A stretch of 64,000 nucleotides of DNA from Nemertoderma westbladi (lineage: Eukaryota > Xenacoelomorpha > Nemertodermatida > Nemertodermatidae). How positions within the stretch are numbered: position 1 is the stretch's first letter; each line of letters opens with the position of its first letter. Positions 11,831 through 25,146 of this stretch are shown one piece after another. A model generated the notes under the pieces. It was not told where the DNA came from, did no database searches, and saw only the letters and a program-made list of their open reading frames with translations. A program made the translations under genes and the position numbers. The stretch is taken from contig JAUCBJ010001957.1 of assembly GCA_032718475.1 (NCBI GenBank), forward strand, positions 1-64,000, read 5' to 3'.

Positions 11831-12599
11831 AACCTAAATAGGAGACTGTAGGATAAGACTAAGGTAGATGATTTTGATCACCGCAGACTGAACGACCCAA
11901 CAGGTAGTTGTGCGGTACACCGCGCGGTTTACCGCAGCCCATTGAAACAATTTCAACAAAATTAATGTAATTTCCTGTTGAATTCGCAGTCGACAGATAG
12001 ACAATCAGGGCTTAATGTGAATTTCAGTAGTATACCGAAATCGTTCGAGACAGAGTGTCGTCATTTAATAGGCCTCACGCCATGCAATAGATCCATGTAC
12101 TATAGAACTAGAAATAGGGCGGATTCAGACAGTGTCGCCATTTCATAATGAATCTATATTGAAGCTACACAAACGAGCAGGTTAGTTGAGAAGTACACAC
12201 ACAGTCAGATTTATTACATACTCGTCCTTTAACAAAGCGCGTTTGCTGTGTCAATGCCTCAGGTGGGTGGTCTCCAGTACTAATGCAAGGCCCAACTCAT
12301 CTCGGGCAAACTGTCAATAATAAAAATGAAAGCGAGCCGACATTAGTCAGAGCAACCAAATCTATGGCCATGGAGACAGACAGTCTGGATTTAGCTGAGT
12401 CGAGTTAAAACGCATCGCCAAAATTGACCAAATAGCCCATACGAATACACTACATTTATTTGGTTATTTTTGCCGCCAAAATGGCGAAGTTAACGCTTAT
12501 TGTTGGCGTTGGGACTGTATAAAAGGCCCCCTATCAGGCCTTTGGCGCGGGGGGAGGGGTTTCATTTATATATTTTTTTTTAAAGTAAAGTTAGTTTTC
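11831..12599. other. Non-coding interior between two inverted 25-bp arrays
   Basis: No gene or RNA recognised. This and the SINE fill the loop of the foldback pair 11625-11830 / 13005-13168. Confidence 0.4.
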
Positions 12600-12860
12600 T
12601 TCGGCCGTTAGACTAGGGATTATGCACAAAGTCTGACGACTTATTTCCAGTGCGGTCCCCCCAGAACTATACTCCCCAGTGGAAATTGGTACTCATTTAG
12701 CTACCACTTAAGGATGCAAGGCAGAGAGATGCGCCCTGGCTGGTCCCTTCAAATCATTCGTGCCGAAACGAAAACTGCCCTGACCAATGCGGGGATCGAA
12801 CCCACGACCTACGGAGAGATGTGAATTCAATGCAACCACTACACTAAGGTGGGACACTAA
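12600..12860 (-). repeat. tRNA-derived SINE (minus strand)
   Basis: On the minus strand the head carries an RNA polymerase III A box ('ttagtgtagtggtt', 12834-12847) and a B box ('ggttcgatcc', 12793-12802). They are about 32 bp apart, as in tRNA genes, with tRNA-like bases around them ('gtgggttcgatccccgc'). A non-tRNA body continues to about 12600. The acceptor end does not pair as in a functional tRNA and there is no clear anticodon stem, so this is a SINE head rather than a tRNA gene. The precise tail end is uncertain. Confidence 0.75.
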
Positions 12861-13004
12861 GATTAAATTCACTAGGATTCTAAATACGCTAAGATTAAAT
12901 TAATCTGTATCTTGGAAACAGTTACGCCTACCTATGTTCTAAAAACCGAGATTTCTTTTTCCTGCTTAAATTTTCAATTTTTTTTTTGAAAATGTTGACA
13001 TTGT

Positions 13005-13168
13005 CGGCACAACGAAACGCCGACACTGTCGGCACAACGTAACGCCGGCACTGTCGGCACAACGTAACGCCGACACTGTCAGCACAACGCAACGAAGACA
13101 CTCAGCACATTATCTGCACACTGTCGGCACAACGTTATGCTGAAACTGTCGGCACAGCGTTTACACCC
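13005..13168 (-). mobile_element. Right arm of a foldback element made of 25-bp repeats
   Basis: Diverged reverse-complement copies of the 11625-11830 unit ('gtcggcacaacgtaacgccg'), with some broken in the middle (13090-13120). The arm ends 'cagcgtttacaccc' at 13168. That terminus matches the GGGTGTAAACGC end of the small MITE at 13615-13805, so this is the right end of a related Mutator-like foldback element. The matching left tip is missing in front of 11625, so the element is truncated on that side. Confidence 0.65.
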
Positions 13169-13266
13169 GAAATGCTTTGGTATTGTACCAACGGACTTTA
13201 ATAGTTATTGAGTGATACTGCAAGATACTTCCGTGGGTTCCGTGGGAACATGACCCCACATTAGAG

Positions 13267-13545
13267 ACAGCTAACCCATCTCACAAGGTCAGCTAACCTT
13301 GTCTAAGCTAACCCATCTCACAAGGTCAGCTAACCTTGTCTAAACTAACCCATCTCACAAGGTCAGCTAACCTTGTCTAAGCTAACCCATCTCACAAGGT
13401 CAGCTAACCTTGTCTAAGCTAACCCATCTCACAAGGTCAGCTAACATTGTCTAAGCTAACCCATCTCACAAGGTCAGCTAACCTTGTCTAAGCTAACCCA
13501 TCTCACAAGGTCAGCTAACCTTGTCTAAGCTAACCCATCTCAAGT
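13267..13545 (+). repeat. 37-bp minisatellite with internal palindrome, ~7.5 copies
   Basis: The unit is 'ctaacccatctcacaaggtc' followed by 'agctaaccttgtctaag'. Copies are almost identical (changes such as 'ctaaac' or 'aacattgt'). Each contains 'acaaggtcagctaaccttgt', an almost perfect 20-bp palindrome centred on AGCT, so the array can form a row of small hairpins. Confidence 0.95.
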
Positions 13546-13614
13546 GTTGTCCGTCACCTATTTAGCTATTTTTAGCTTCATCGCGAACTGGGTGCGGGAA
13601 TGTAACCTTTCCAC

Positions 13615-13805
13615 GGGTGTAAACGCTACGGCGACAGCCGACAGCCACTGCCGACAATGACAAATATGGAGCTGTAACCTGTATTCATCACTCTCGTTTA
13701 TTGTTTTGGTTCGAATAACCTTCCACTGTAACCTGTTCCTTTCCCTCAATGTGTAATTAGCATTAATTCGCGTTTTAAATGGTTGTCGGCGTAGCGTTTA
13801 CACCT
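13615..13805. mobile_element. Small Mutator-like MITE, 191 bp, perfect 9-bp TSD
   Basis: The ends are 'gggtgtaaacgctacg' on the left and 'cgtagcgtttacacct' on the right. Inverted similarity is about 25 bp, extending to 'gacagcc' / 'ggttgtc'. The 9-mer 'cctttccac' flanks it on both sides (13606-13614 and 13806-13814). The interior carries about one and a half units of the dispersed 68-bp repeat ('cgtttattgttttggttcga' and 'acctgttcctttccc'), tying that repeat to this element family. Confidence 0.85.
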
Positions 13806-13814
13806 CCTTTCCAC

Positions 13815-14679
13815 TGGTATTGGGCTACTGTACGTGTACATACAAACAGTACAGCAAAGCTAAAAGCAGCAGTTTACAGATAAGTTAGCGAGTTAGTTAG
13901 AATACGGATCCCTCTATGAATTCAGTATGAGTTTCCATTAATTGATAATAATACTTTGAGGTGAGATATTAATTCGCTGAGATGGAAATTGCTGAAGTAT
14001 TTGGCACAAAGTCGATCGACAAAATAAACAAATATTCATCTTGTATCTTCTATTCTTATTGTTTCTAATAGTAATCTCTAAAAATAGTATGTCTTTCCAC
14101 TAATTTCATTAATGTGACAGTGTCTAAAATATGTTATATTTTTGAATGAAAATATATAGAATAAGAACAAACAAGACAACCAATAGCTGCTAAAGAAGAT
14201 AAGACATAATCGATTTTCAGTGATGCTAAAATCAGTCTGGGAGGGATATTGTATTATGAAAATATTATGCTACCATGAATAATAATTAATGTTTTAATAT
14301 GATTTTTGTTCAGAAATGGAAAAAGGCGTCCATCAGCGCTAATCAGTTCAACCACTCTCTCATGACTTTAAGTTTGCCTTTGATCTAATTTCTTCCCGGT
14401 TCGAATTTCACAGCATTTTAATCATTTAATTTTTGGGACCGCGAGTTTATAGACAGGGTTTTAGGAATTTTCTTATGGACAGGGCAAAAATTGGACCGAC
14501 CGGGTTTTAGGTTCAGTGGACTGAGACCGGTCCTGGTTTTAGACAATCCCAAAAGGTTAACCCATAACTTGTTCTTTTGTATTTCAGTAGTGCTGCGGTG
14601 TATTTTAGTATTTTGATTAGGTTTGATATTGAAAACAGTAATTTTATATCTGGTCGGTCAGCCGCAGCGGGTTGCAAAA
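13815..14679. other. Non-coding stretch
   Basis: AT-rich DNA. A 117-codon minus-strand open frame at 14513-14866 is an artefact of the 68-bp repeat arm and shows no protein family. Nothing else recognised. Confidence 0.4.
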
Positions 14680-14910
14680 ATGAAATAACAATGAAACATA
14701 TTTTCTTGAGTTGTCGTTTTTTGTTTTGGTTAAAAAAATTCCCACCTTTGAAACCTGCTCCTTTCCAGTAATGGAGAAATCTTGTTTCGTTTATTGTATT
14801 GGTTATAAAACACCGCCACTTTAACCTGCTCCTTTCCTTTAAATGACGATACGAAATGGAAATCAAGTTTTGTTATTCGTTTTCTCGTTTATTGTTTTGG
14901 TTAGAATTAT
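14680..14910 (+). repeat. 68-bp repeat array, right sub-terminal arm
   Basis: Two and a half diverged copies of the 68-bp unit, in the orientation 'cgtttattgtattggttata' then 'aacctgctcctttcc'. This is inverted relative to 7650-7960, as expected of the other arm of the 7439-15099 foldback. The following DNA (14960-15099) is the G-rich tip, including a 16-nt G run at 15061-15076. Confidence 0.8.
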
Positions 14911-15120
14911 GGTTTTATTGTTTACCGGTTGGCCTTCAAAAACTGTAGGCTTACTAGCTGACAATCTCCTGGGGGCATAATCTAAAGAGGGCGCAATAAC
15001 CTCCTAGGATATTTTGACGGATGGGGGTGGGGCATATTATTCTAGGAAATTTTGACCGGAGGGGGGGGGGGGGGGGCATATTTTCCTGCTACACCAGTAA
15101 ATGTTGTGGAATTTCGGACA

Positions 15121-15400
15121 CTATACCATTTTCCAGAGAAGGCAGTGATTCAGAGCCGGGCAGTGCCAGTGATCCATATAATGTAGTGACCCAGAAAGGG
15201 CAGTGATCCAGATAAGGTAGTAATCCAGAGAGGGCAGTGTAGTGCTAGTGATCCAGATTTTAAGGTAGTGATCCAGATAGGGTAGCGATTCATATCCGGG
15301 CAGTGAGGTGCCGTGATCCAGAAATGGCAGTGAACCAGATAGGGGAGTGATCCAGATAGGGGAGTGATCCAGATAGGGTAGTGATTGAATGGACATTGAT
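15121..15400 (+). repeat. Degenerate ~20-30-bp repeat of 'gtgatccagatagggta'
   Basis: The words 'agtgatccagat' and 'agggtagtg/agggcagtg' recur about 12 times at irregular spacing. Long minus-strand open frames here encode a monotonous W-I-T-x-L-S-G-S pattern, which is repeat-derived and not a credible protein. Confidence 0.8.
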
Positions 15401-15716
<316 letters not shown>

Positions 15717-18700
15717 TAATAATCATACAGAAACCATAAAGTAATCATACAGAAACCATACAGTAATCATACAGAAATCATACAGTAATCATTCATACAG
15801 AAACCATACAGTAATCATACAGAAACCATACAGTAATCATTCATACAGAAACCATACAGTAATCATACAGAAACCATACAGTAATCAATCATACAGAAAC
15901 CATACAGTAATCAATCATACAGAAACCATACAGTAATCAATCATACAGAAACCATACAGTAATCATTCATACAGAAACCATACAGTAATCATACAGAAAC
16001 CATACAGTAATCAATCATACAGAAGCCATACAGTAATCATACAGAAACCATACAGTAATCATACAGAAACCATACAGTAATCATACAGAAACCATACAGT
16101 AATCATTCATACAGAAACCATACAGTAATCATTCATACAGAAACCATACAGTAATCATACAGAAACCATACAGTAATCAATCATACAGAAACCATACAGT
16201 AATCATACAGAAACCATACAGTAATCATACAGAAACCATACAGTAATCATTCATACAGAAACCATACAGTAATCATACAGAAACCATACAGTAATCATTC
16301 ATACAGAAATCATACAGTAATCATACAGAAACCATACAGTAATCATACAGAAACCATACAGTAATCAATCATACAGAAACCATACAGTAATCAATCATAC
16401 AGAAACCATACAGTAATCAATCATACAGAAACCATACAGTAATCATACAGAAACCATAAAGTAATCATACAGAAACCATACAGTAATCAATCATACAGAA
16501 ACCATACAGTAATCATTCATACAGAAACCATACAGTAATCATACAGAAACCATACAGTAATCATTCATACAGAAATCATACAGTAATCATACAGAAACCA
16601 TACAGTAATCATACAGAAACCATACAGTAATCAATCATACAGAAACCATACAGTAATCAATCATACAGAAACCATACAGTAATCAATCATACAGAAACCA
16701 TACAGTAATCATACAGAAACCATAAAGTAATCATACAGAAACCATACAGTAATCATACAGAAACCATAAAGTAATCATACAGAAACCATACAGTAATCAT
16801 ACAGAAACCATACAGTAATCATACAGAAACCATTCAGTAATCATTCATACAGAAACCATACAGTAATCATACAGAAACCATACAGTAATCAATCATACAG
16901 AAACCATACAGTAATCAATCATACAGAAACCATACAGTAATCAATCATACAGAAACCATACAGTAATCAATCATACAGAAACCATACAGTAATCATACAG
17001 AAACCATAAAGTAATCAATCATACAGAAACCATACAGTAATCATACAGAAACCATAAAGTAATCATACAGAAACCATACAGTAGTCAGTAATCATACAGA
17101 AACCATACAGTAATCATACAGAAACCATACAGTAATCAATCATACAGAAACCATACAGTAATCATACAGTAATCATACAGAAACCATACAGTAATCATAC
17201 AGAAACCATACAGTAATCATACAGAAACCATACAGTAATCAATCATACAGAAACCATACAGTAATCATACAGTAATCATACAGAAACCATACAGTAATCA
17301 TACAGAAACCATACAGTAATCAATCATACAGAAACCATACAGTAATCATACAGAAACCATACAGTAATCATTCATACAGAAACCACACAGTAATCATACA
17401 GAAACCATAAAGTAATCATACAGAAACCATACAGTAATCATACAGAAACCATACAGTAATCATACAGAAACCATACAGTAATCAATCATACAGAAACCAT
17501 ACAGTAATCATACAGTAATCATACAGAAACCATACAGTAATCATACAGAAACCATACAGTAATCAATCATACAGAAACCATACAGTAATCATACAGTAAT
17601 CATACAGAAACCATACAGTAATCAATCATACAGAAACCATACAGTAATCATTCATACAGAAACCATACAGTAATCATACAGAAACCATACAGTAATCATT
17701 CATACAGAAACCATACAGTAATCATACAGAAACCATACAGTAATCAATCATACAGAAACCATACAGTAATCAATCATACAGAAACCATACAGTAATCAAT
17801 CATACAGAAACCATACAGTAATCATTCATACAGAAACCATACAGTAATCATACAGAAACCATACAGTAATCAATCATACAGAAACCATACAGTAATCATA
17901 CAGAAACCATACAGTAATCATACAGAAACCATACAGTAATCATACAGAAACCATACAGTAATCATTCATACAGAAACCATACAGTAATCATTCATACAGA
18001 AACCATACAGTAATCATACAGAAACCATACAGTAATCAATCATACAGAAACCATACAGTAATCATACAGAAACCATACAGTAATCATACAGTAATCATTC
18101 ATACAGAAACCATACAGTAATCATACAGAAACCATACAGTAATCATTCATACAGAAATCATACAGTAATCATACAGAAACCATACAGTAATCATACAGAA
18201 ACCATACAGTAATCAATCATACAGAAACCATACAGTAATCAATCATACAGAAACCATACAGTAATCAATCATACAGAAACCATACAGTAATCATACAGAA
18301 ACCATAAAGTAATCATACAGAAACCATACAGTAATCAATCATACAGAAACCATACAGTAATCATTCATACAGAAACCATACAGTAATCATACAGAAACCA
18401 TACAGTAATCATTCATACAGAAATCATACAGTAATCATACAGAAACCATACAGTAATCATACAGAAACCATACAGTAATCAATCATACAGAAACCATACA
18501 GTAATCAATCATACAGAAACCATACAGTAATCAATCATACAGAAACCATACAGTAATCATACAGAAACCATAAAGTAATCATACAGAAACCATACAGTAA
18601 TCAATCATACAGAAACCATACAGTAATCAATCATACAGAAACCATACAGTAATCAATCATACAGAAACCATACAGTAATCAATCATACAGAAACCATACA

Positions 18701-21700
18701 GTAATCATACAGAAACCATAAAGTAATCAATCATACAGAAACCATACAGTAATCATACAGAAACCATAAAGTAATCATACAGAAACCATACAGTAGTCAG
18801 TAATCATACAGAAACCATACAGTAATCATACAGAAACCATACAGTAATCAATCATACAGAAACCATACAGTAATCATACAGTAATCATACAGAAACCATA
18901 CAGTAATCATACAGAAACCATACAGTAATCATACAGAAACCATACAGTAATCAATCATACAGAAACCATACAGTAATCATACAGTAATCATACAGAAACC
19001 ATACAGTAATCATACAGAAACCATACAGTAATCAATCATACAGAAACCATACAGTAATCATACAGAAACCATACAGTAATCATTCATACAGAAACCACAC
19101 AGTAATCATACAGAAACCATAAAGTAATCATACAGAAACCATACAGTAATCATACAGAAACCATACAGTAATCATACAGAAACCATACAGTAATCAATCA
19201 TACAGAAACCATACAGTAATCATACAGTAATCATACAGAAACCATACAGTAATCATACAGAAACCATACAGTAATCAATCATACAGAAACCATACAGTAA
19301 TCATACAGAAACCATACAGTAATCAATCATACAGAAACCATACAGTAATCAATCATACAGAAACCATACAGTAATCAATCATACAGAAACCATACAGTAA
19401 TCATACAGAAACCATACAGTAATCATACAGAAACCATACAGTAATCAATCATACAGAAACCATACAGTAATCAATCATACAGAAACCATACAGTAATCAA
19501 TCATACAGAAACCATACAGTAATCAATCATACAGAAACCATACAGTAATCAATCATACAGAAACCATACAGTAATCAATCATACAGAAACCATACAGTAA
19601 TCAATCATACAGAAACCATACAGTAATCATACAGAAACCATACAGTAATCATACAGAAACCATACAGTAATCAATCATACAGAAACCATACAGTAATCAA
19701 TCATACAGAAACCCTACAGTAATCAATCATACAGAAACCATACAGTAATCAATCATACAGAAACCATACAGTAATCAATCATACAGAAACCATACAGTAA
19801 TCAATCATACAGAAACCATACAGTAATCAATCATACAGAAACCATACAGTAATCAATCATACAGAAACCATACAGTAATCATACAGAAACCATACAGTAA
19901 TCATACAGAAACCATACAGTAATCAATCATACAGAAACCTTACAGTAATCATACAGAAACCACACAGTAATCATTCATACAGAAACCATACAGTAATCAA
20001 TCAATCATACAGAAACCATAGAGTAATCATACAGAAACCATACAGTAATCATTCATACAGAAACCATACAGTAATCAATCATACAGAAACCATACAGTAA
20101 TCATTCATACAGAAATCATACAGTAATCAATCATACAGAAACCATACAGTAATCATACAGAAACCATAAAGTAATCATACAGAAACCATAGAGTAATCAT
20201 TCATACAGAAACCACACAGTAATCATACAGAAACCATACAGTAATCAATCATACAGAAACCATACAGTAATCAATCATACAGAAACCATACAGTAATCAA
20301 TCATACAGAAACCATACAGTAATCAATCATACAGAAACCATACAGTAATCAATCATACAGAAACCATACAGTAATCATTCATACAGAAACCATACAGTAA
20401 TCATACAGAAACCATACAGTAATCATTCATACAGAAATCATACAGTAATCATACAGAAACCATACAGTAATCATACAGAAACCATACAGTAATCAATCAT
20501 ACAGAAACCACACAGTAATCATACAGAAACCATACAGTAATCATTCATACAGAAACCATACAGTAATCATACAGAAACCATACAGTAATCATACAGAAAC
20601 CATACAGTAATCAATCATACAGAAACCATACAGTAATCAATCATACAGAAACCCTACAGTAATCAATCATACAGAAACCATACAGTAATCAATCATACAG
20701 AAACCATACAGTAATCAATCATACAGAAACCATACAGTAATCAATCATACAGAAACCATACAGTAATCAATCATACAGAAACCCTACAGTAATCAATCAT
20801 ACAGAAACCATACAGTAATCATACAGAAACCATACAGTAATCATACAGAAACCATACAGTAATCAATCATACAGAAACCATACAGTAATCAATCATACAG
20901 AAACCCTACAGTAATCAATCATACAGAAACCATACAGTAATCAATCATACAGAAACCATACAGTAATCAATCATACAGAAACCATACAGTAATCAATCAT
21001 ACAGAAACCATACAGTAATCAATCATACAGAAACCATACAGTAATCAATCATACAGAAACCATACAGTAATCATACAGAAACCATACAGTAATCATACAG
21101 AAACCATACAGTAATCAATCATACAGAAACCTTACAGTAATCATACAGAAACCATACAGTAATCATTCATACAGAAATCATACAGTAATCATACAGAAAC
21201 CATACAGTAATCATACAGAAACCATACAGTAATCAATCATACAGAAACCATACAGTAATCATACAGAAACCATACAGTAATCATACAGAAACCATACAGT
21301 AATCAATCATACAGAAACCATACAGTAATCAATCATACAGAAACCCTACAGTAATCAATCATACAGAAACCATACAGTAATCAATCATACAGAAACCATA
21401 CAGTAATCAATCATACAGAAACCATACAGTAATCAATCATACAGAAACCATACAGTAATCAATCATACAGAAACCATACAGTAATCAATCATACAGAAAC
21501 CATACAGTAATCATACAGAAACCATACAGTAATCATACAGAAACCATACAGTAATCAATCATACAGAAACCTTACAGTAATCATACAGAAACCACACAGT
21601 AATCATTCATACAGAAACCATACAGTAATCATACAGAAACCATACAGTAATCAATCATACAGAAACCATAGAGTAATCATACAGAAACCATACAGTAATC

Positions 21701-24700
21701 ATTCATACAGAAACCATACAGTAATCATTCATACAGAAATCATACAGTAATCAATCATACAGAAACCATACAGTAATCAATCATACAGAAACCATACAGT
21801 AATCAATCATACAGAAACCATACAGTAATCAATCATACAGAAACCATACAGTAATCAATCATACAGAAACCATACAGTAATCAATCATACAGAAACCTTA
21901 CAGTAATCATACAGAAACCATACAGTAATCATTCATACAGAAATCATACAGTAATCATACAGAAACCATACAGTAATCATACAGAAACCATACAGTAATC
22001 AATCATACAGAAACCATACAGTAATCATACAGAAACCATACAGTAATCATACAGAAACCATACAGTAATCAATCATACAGAAACCATACAGTAATCAATC
22101 ATACAGAAACCCTACAGTAATCAATCATACAGAAACCATACAGTAATCAATCATACAGAAACCATACAGTAATCAATCATACAGAAACCATACAGTAATC
22201 AATCATACAGAAACCATACAGTAATCAATCATACAGAAACCATACAGTAATCAATCATACAGAAACCATACAGTAATCATACAGAAACCATACAGTAATC
22301 ATACAGAAACCATACAGTAATCAATCATACAGAAACCTTACAGTAATCATACAGAAACCACACAGTAATCATTCATACAGAAACCATACAGTAATCATAC
22401 AGAAACCATACAGTAATCAATCATACAGAAACCATAGAGTAATCATACAGAAACCATACAGTAATCATTCATACAGAAACCATACAGTAATCATTCATAC
22501 AGAAATCATACAGTAATCAATCATACAGAAACCATACAGTAATCAATCATACAGAAACCATACAGTAATCATACAGAAACCATACAGTAATCATTCATAC
22601 AGAAACCATACAGTAATCATTCATACAGAAACCATACAGTAATCATTCATACAGAAACCATACAGTAATCATTCATACAGAAACCATACAGTAATCAATC
22701 ATACAGAAACCATACAGTAATCATACAGAAACCATACAGTAATCAATCATACAGAAACCATACAGTAATCAATCATACAGAAACCATTCAGTAATCATAC
22801 AGAAACCATTCAGTAATCATACAGAAACCATACAGTAATCATACAGAAACCATACAGTAATCATACAGTAATCATACAGAAACCATACAGAAACCATACA
22901 GTAATCATACAGAAACCATACAGTAATCATACAGAAACCATACAGTAATCATACAGAAACCATACAGTAATCAATCATACAGAAACCATACAGTAATCAT
23001 ACAGAAACCATACAGTAATCATACAGAAACCATACAGTAATCAATCATACAGAAACCATACAGTAATCAATCATACAGAAACCATACAGTAATCAATCAT
23101 ACAGAAACCATACAGTAATCAATCATACAGAAACCATACAGTAATCAATCATACAGAAACCATACAGTAATCATAGAGAAACCATACAGTAATCATACAG
23201 AAACCATACAGTAATCATACAGAAACCATACAGTAATCATACAGAAACCATACAGTAATCAATCATACAGAAACCATACAGTAATCAATCAATCATACAG
23301 AAACCATAGAGTAATCATACAGAAACCATAAAAGTAATTATACAGAAACCATACAATAATCATACAGAAACCATAAAGTAATCATTCATACAGAAACCAT
23401 ACAGTAATCATACAGAAACCATACAGTAATCATACAGAAACCATACAGTAATCATTCATACAGAAACCACACAGTAATCATACAGAAACCATACAGTAAT
23501 CATACAGTAATCATACAGAAACCATACAGGAATCAATCATACAGAAACCATACAGTAATCATACAGAAACCATACAGTAATCATTCATACAGAAACCACA
23601 CAGTAATCATACAGAAACCATACAGTAATCATACAGAAACCATACAGTAATCATTCATACAGAAACCACACAGTAATCATACAGAAACCATACAGTAATC
23701 ATACAGAAACTATACAGTAATCATACAGAAACCATACAGTAATCATACAGAAACCATACAGTAATCAATCATACAGAAACCATACAGTAATCAATCATAC
23801 AGAAACCATACAGTAATCAATCATACAGAAACCATACAGTAATCAATCATACAGAAACCATACAGTAATCAATCATACAGAAACCATACAGTAATCATAC
23901 AGAAACCATACAGTAATCATACAGAAACCATACAGTAATCATACAGAAACCATACAGTAATCATACAGAAACCATACAGTAATCATTCATACAGAAACCA
24001 CACAGTAATCATACAGAAACCATACAGTAATCATACAGAAACTATACAGTAATCATACAGAAACCATACAGTAATCATACAGAAACCATACAGTAATCAT
24101 TCATACAGAAACCACACAGTAATCATACAGAAACCATACAGTAATCATACAGAAACCATACAGTAATCATTCATACAGAAACCACACAGTAATCATACAG
24201 AAACCATACAGTAATCATACAGAAACTATACAGTAATCATAGAGAAACCATACAGTAATCATACAGAAACCATACAGTAATCATTCATACAGAAACCACA
24301 CAGTAATCATACAGAAACCATACAGTAATCATACAGAAACTATACAGAAACCATACAGTAATCATACAGAAACCATACAGTAATCATACAGAAACCATAC
24401 AATAATCATTCATACAGAAACCATGCAGTAATCATTCATACAGAAATCATACAGTAATCATTAAGAAAGCATATATAGTAATCATTCATACATAAACCAT
24501 ATATAGTAATCATTCATACAGAAACCATACAGTAATCATTAATACAGAAACCATTACAGTAATCATACAGAAACCATACAGTAATCATTCATACAGAAAG
24601 CATATAGCAATCATACAGCAACCATACAGTAATCATTAAGAAAGCATATATAGTAATCATTCATACAGCAACCATACAGTAATCATTATGAAAGCATATA

Positions 24701-24715
24701 TAGTAATCATTCATA
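15717..24715 (+). repeat. 9-kb satellite of 22-bp and 26-bp units with higher-order repeats
   Basis: The basic unit is 'aatcatacagaaaccatac' plus 'agt' (22 bp). It is itself two related 11-mers (aatcatacaga / aaccatacagt). A common 26-bp variant inserts 'aatc' or 'attc' (aatcaatcatacag, aatcattcatacag), and occasional lone 11-mers (aatcatacagt) occur. Rare marker variants (aaatcatac, accacacag, cataaagta, accctacag, accttacag, gtagtcag) recur in the same order 1,848 then 1,712 bp apart in the first half and 766 bp apart at 21131-22337, showing higher-order duplication. From about 24400 the units decay (agcatatatagtaatc). No coding potential. Confidence 0.97.
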
Positions 24716-25074
<359 letters not shown>

Positions 25075-25146
25075 TATAATTGGACTAATTTATACTCTTT
25101 ATTTACGAATATTCGTAAATAAAGATTATAAATTAGTCCAATTATA
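25075..25146. repeat. 72-nt near-perfect palindrome without a loop
   Basis: The left arm 'tataattggactaatttata' continues 'ctctttatttacgaat' and is followed directly by its reverse complement. The arms are 36 nt with a single mismatch (c against a at arm position 21), centred on 'cgaat|attcg' at 25110/25111. It would form a very stable hairpin in RNA or a cruciform in DNA. It may be a tiny foldback MITE or a hairpin RNA source; flanks show no clear target duplication. Confidence 0.95.

Larger units (their letters stand above)
7439..15099. mobile_element. 7.7-kb foldback element with nested insertions
   Basis: The left tip 'taccggtgtaacacgaaaat' followed by 'atgcccccc' is mirrored on the right by 'ggggggcatattttcctgct' then 'acaccagta'. 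Inverted similarity covers about 140 bp of C/G-rich tip (7439-7580 and 14960-15099). It continues inward as arrays of the 68-bp repeat in opposite orientations (7650-7960 and 14680-14910). Flanks are 'aatgtgtg' (7431-7438) and 'aatgttgtg' (15100-15108), a possible imperfect 9-bp target duplication. Long inverted ends and a 9-bp duplication would fit Mutator-like foldback elements; no transposase is visible. The interior is crowded with other repeats, so it could be a composite. The two tips being one element is inference. Confidence 0.6.

Noticed and set aside
11607-11841. Three overlapping ~60-76-aa Cys/Val-rich ORFs
   Set aside because: They are translations of a stop-free 25-bp tandem repeat in three frames.
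12781-12855. tRNA gene on the minus strand
   Set aside because: A and B boxes are present, but the acceptor and anticodon arms do not pair and the sequence continues into a non-tRNA body; a SINE head fits better.
15717-24715. CRISPR-like array
   Set aside because: Units are contiguous with no unique spacers, the repeat is 22/26 bp with an 11-bp sub-structure, and the context is eukaryotic transposons.
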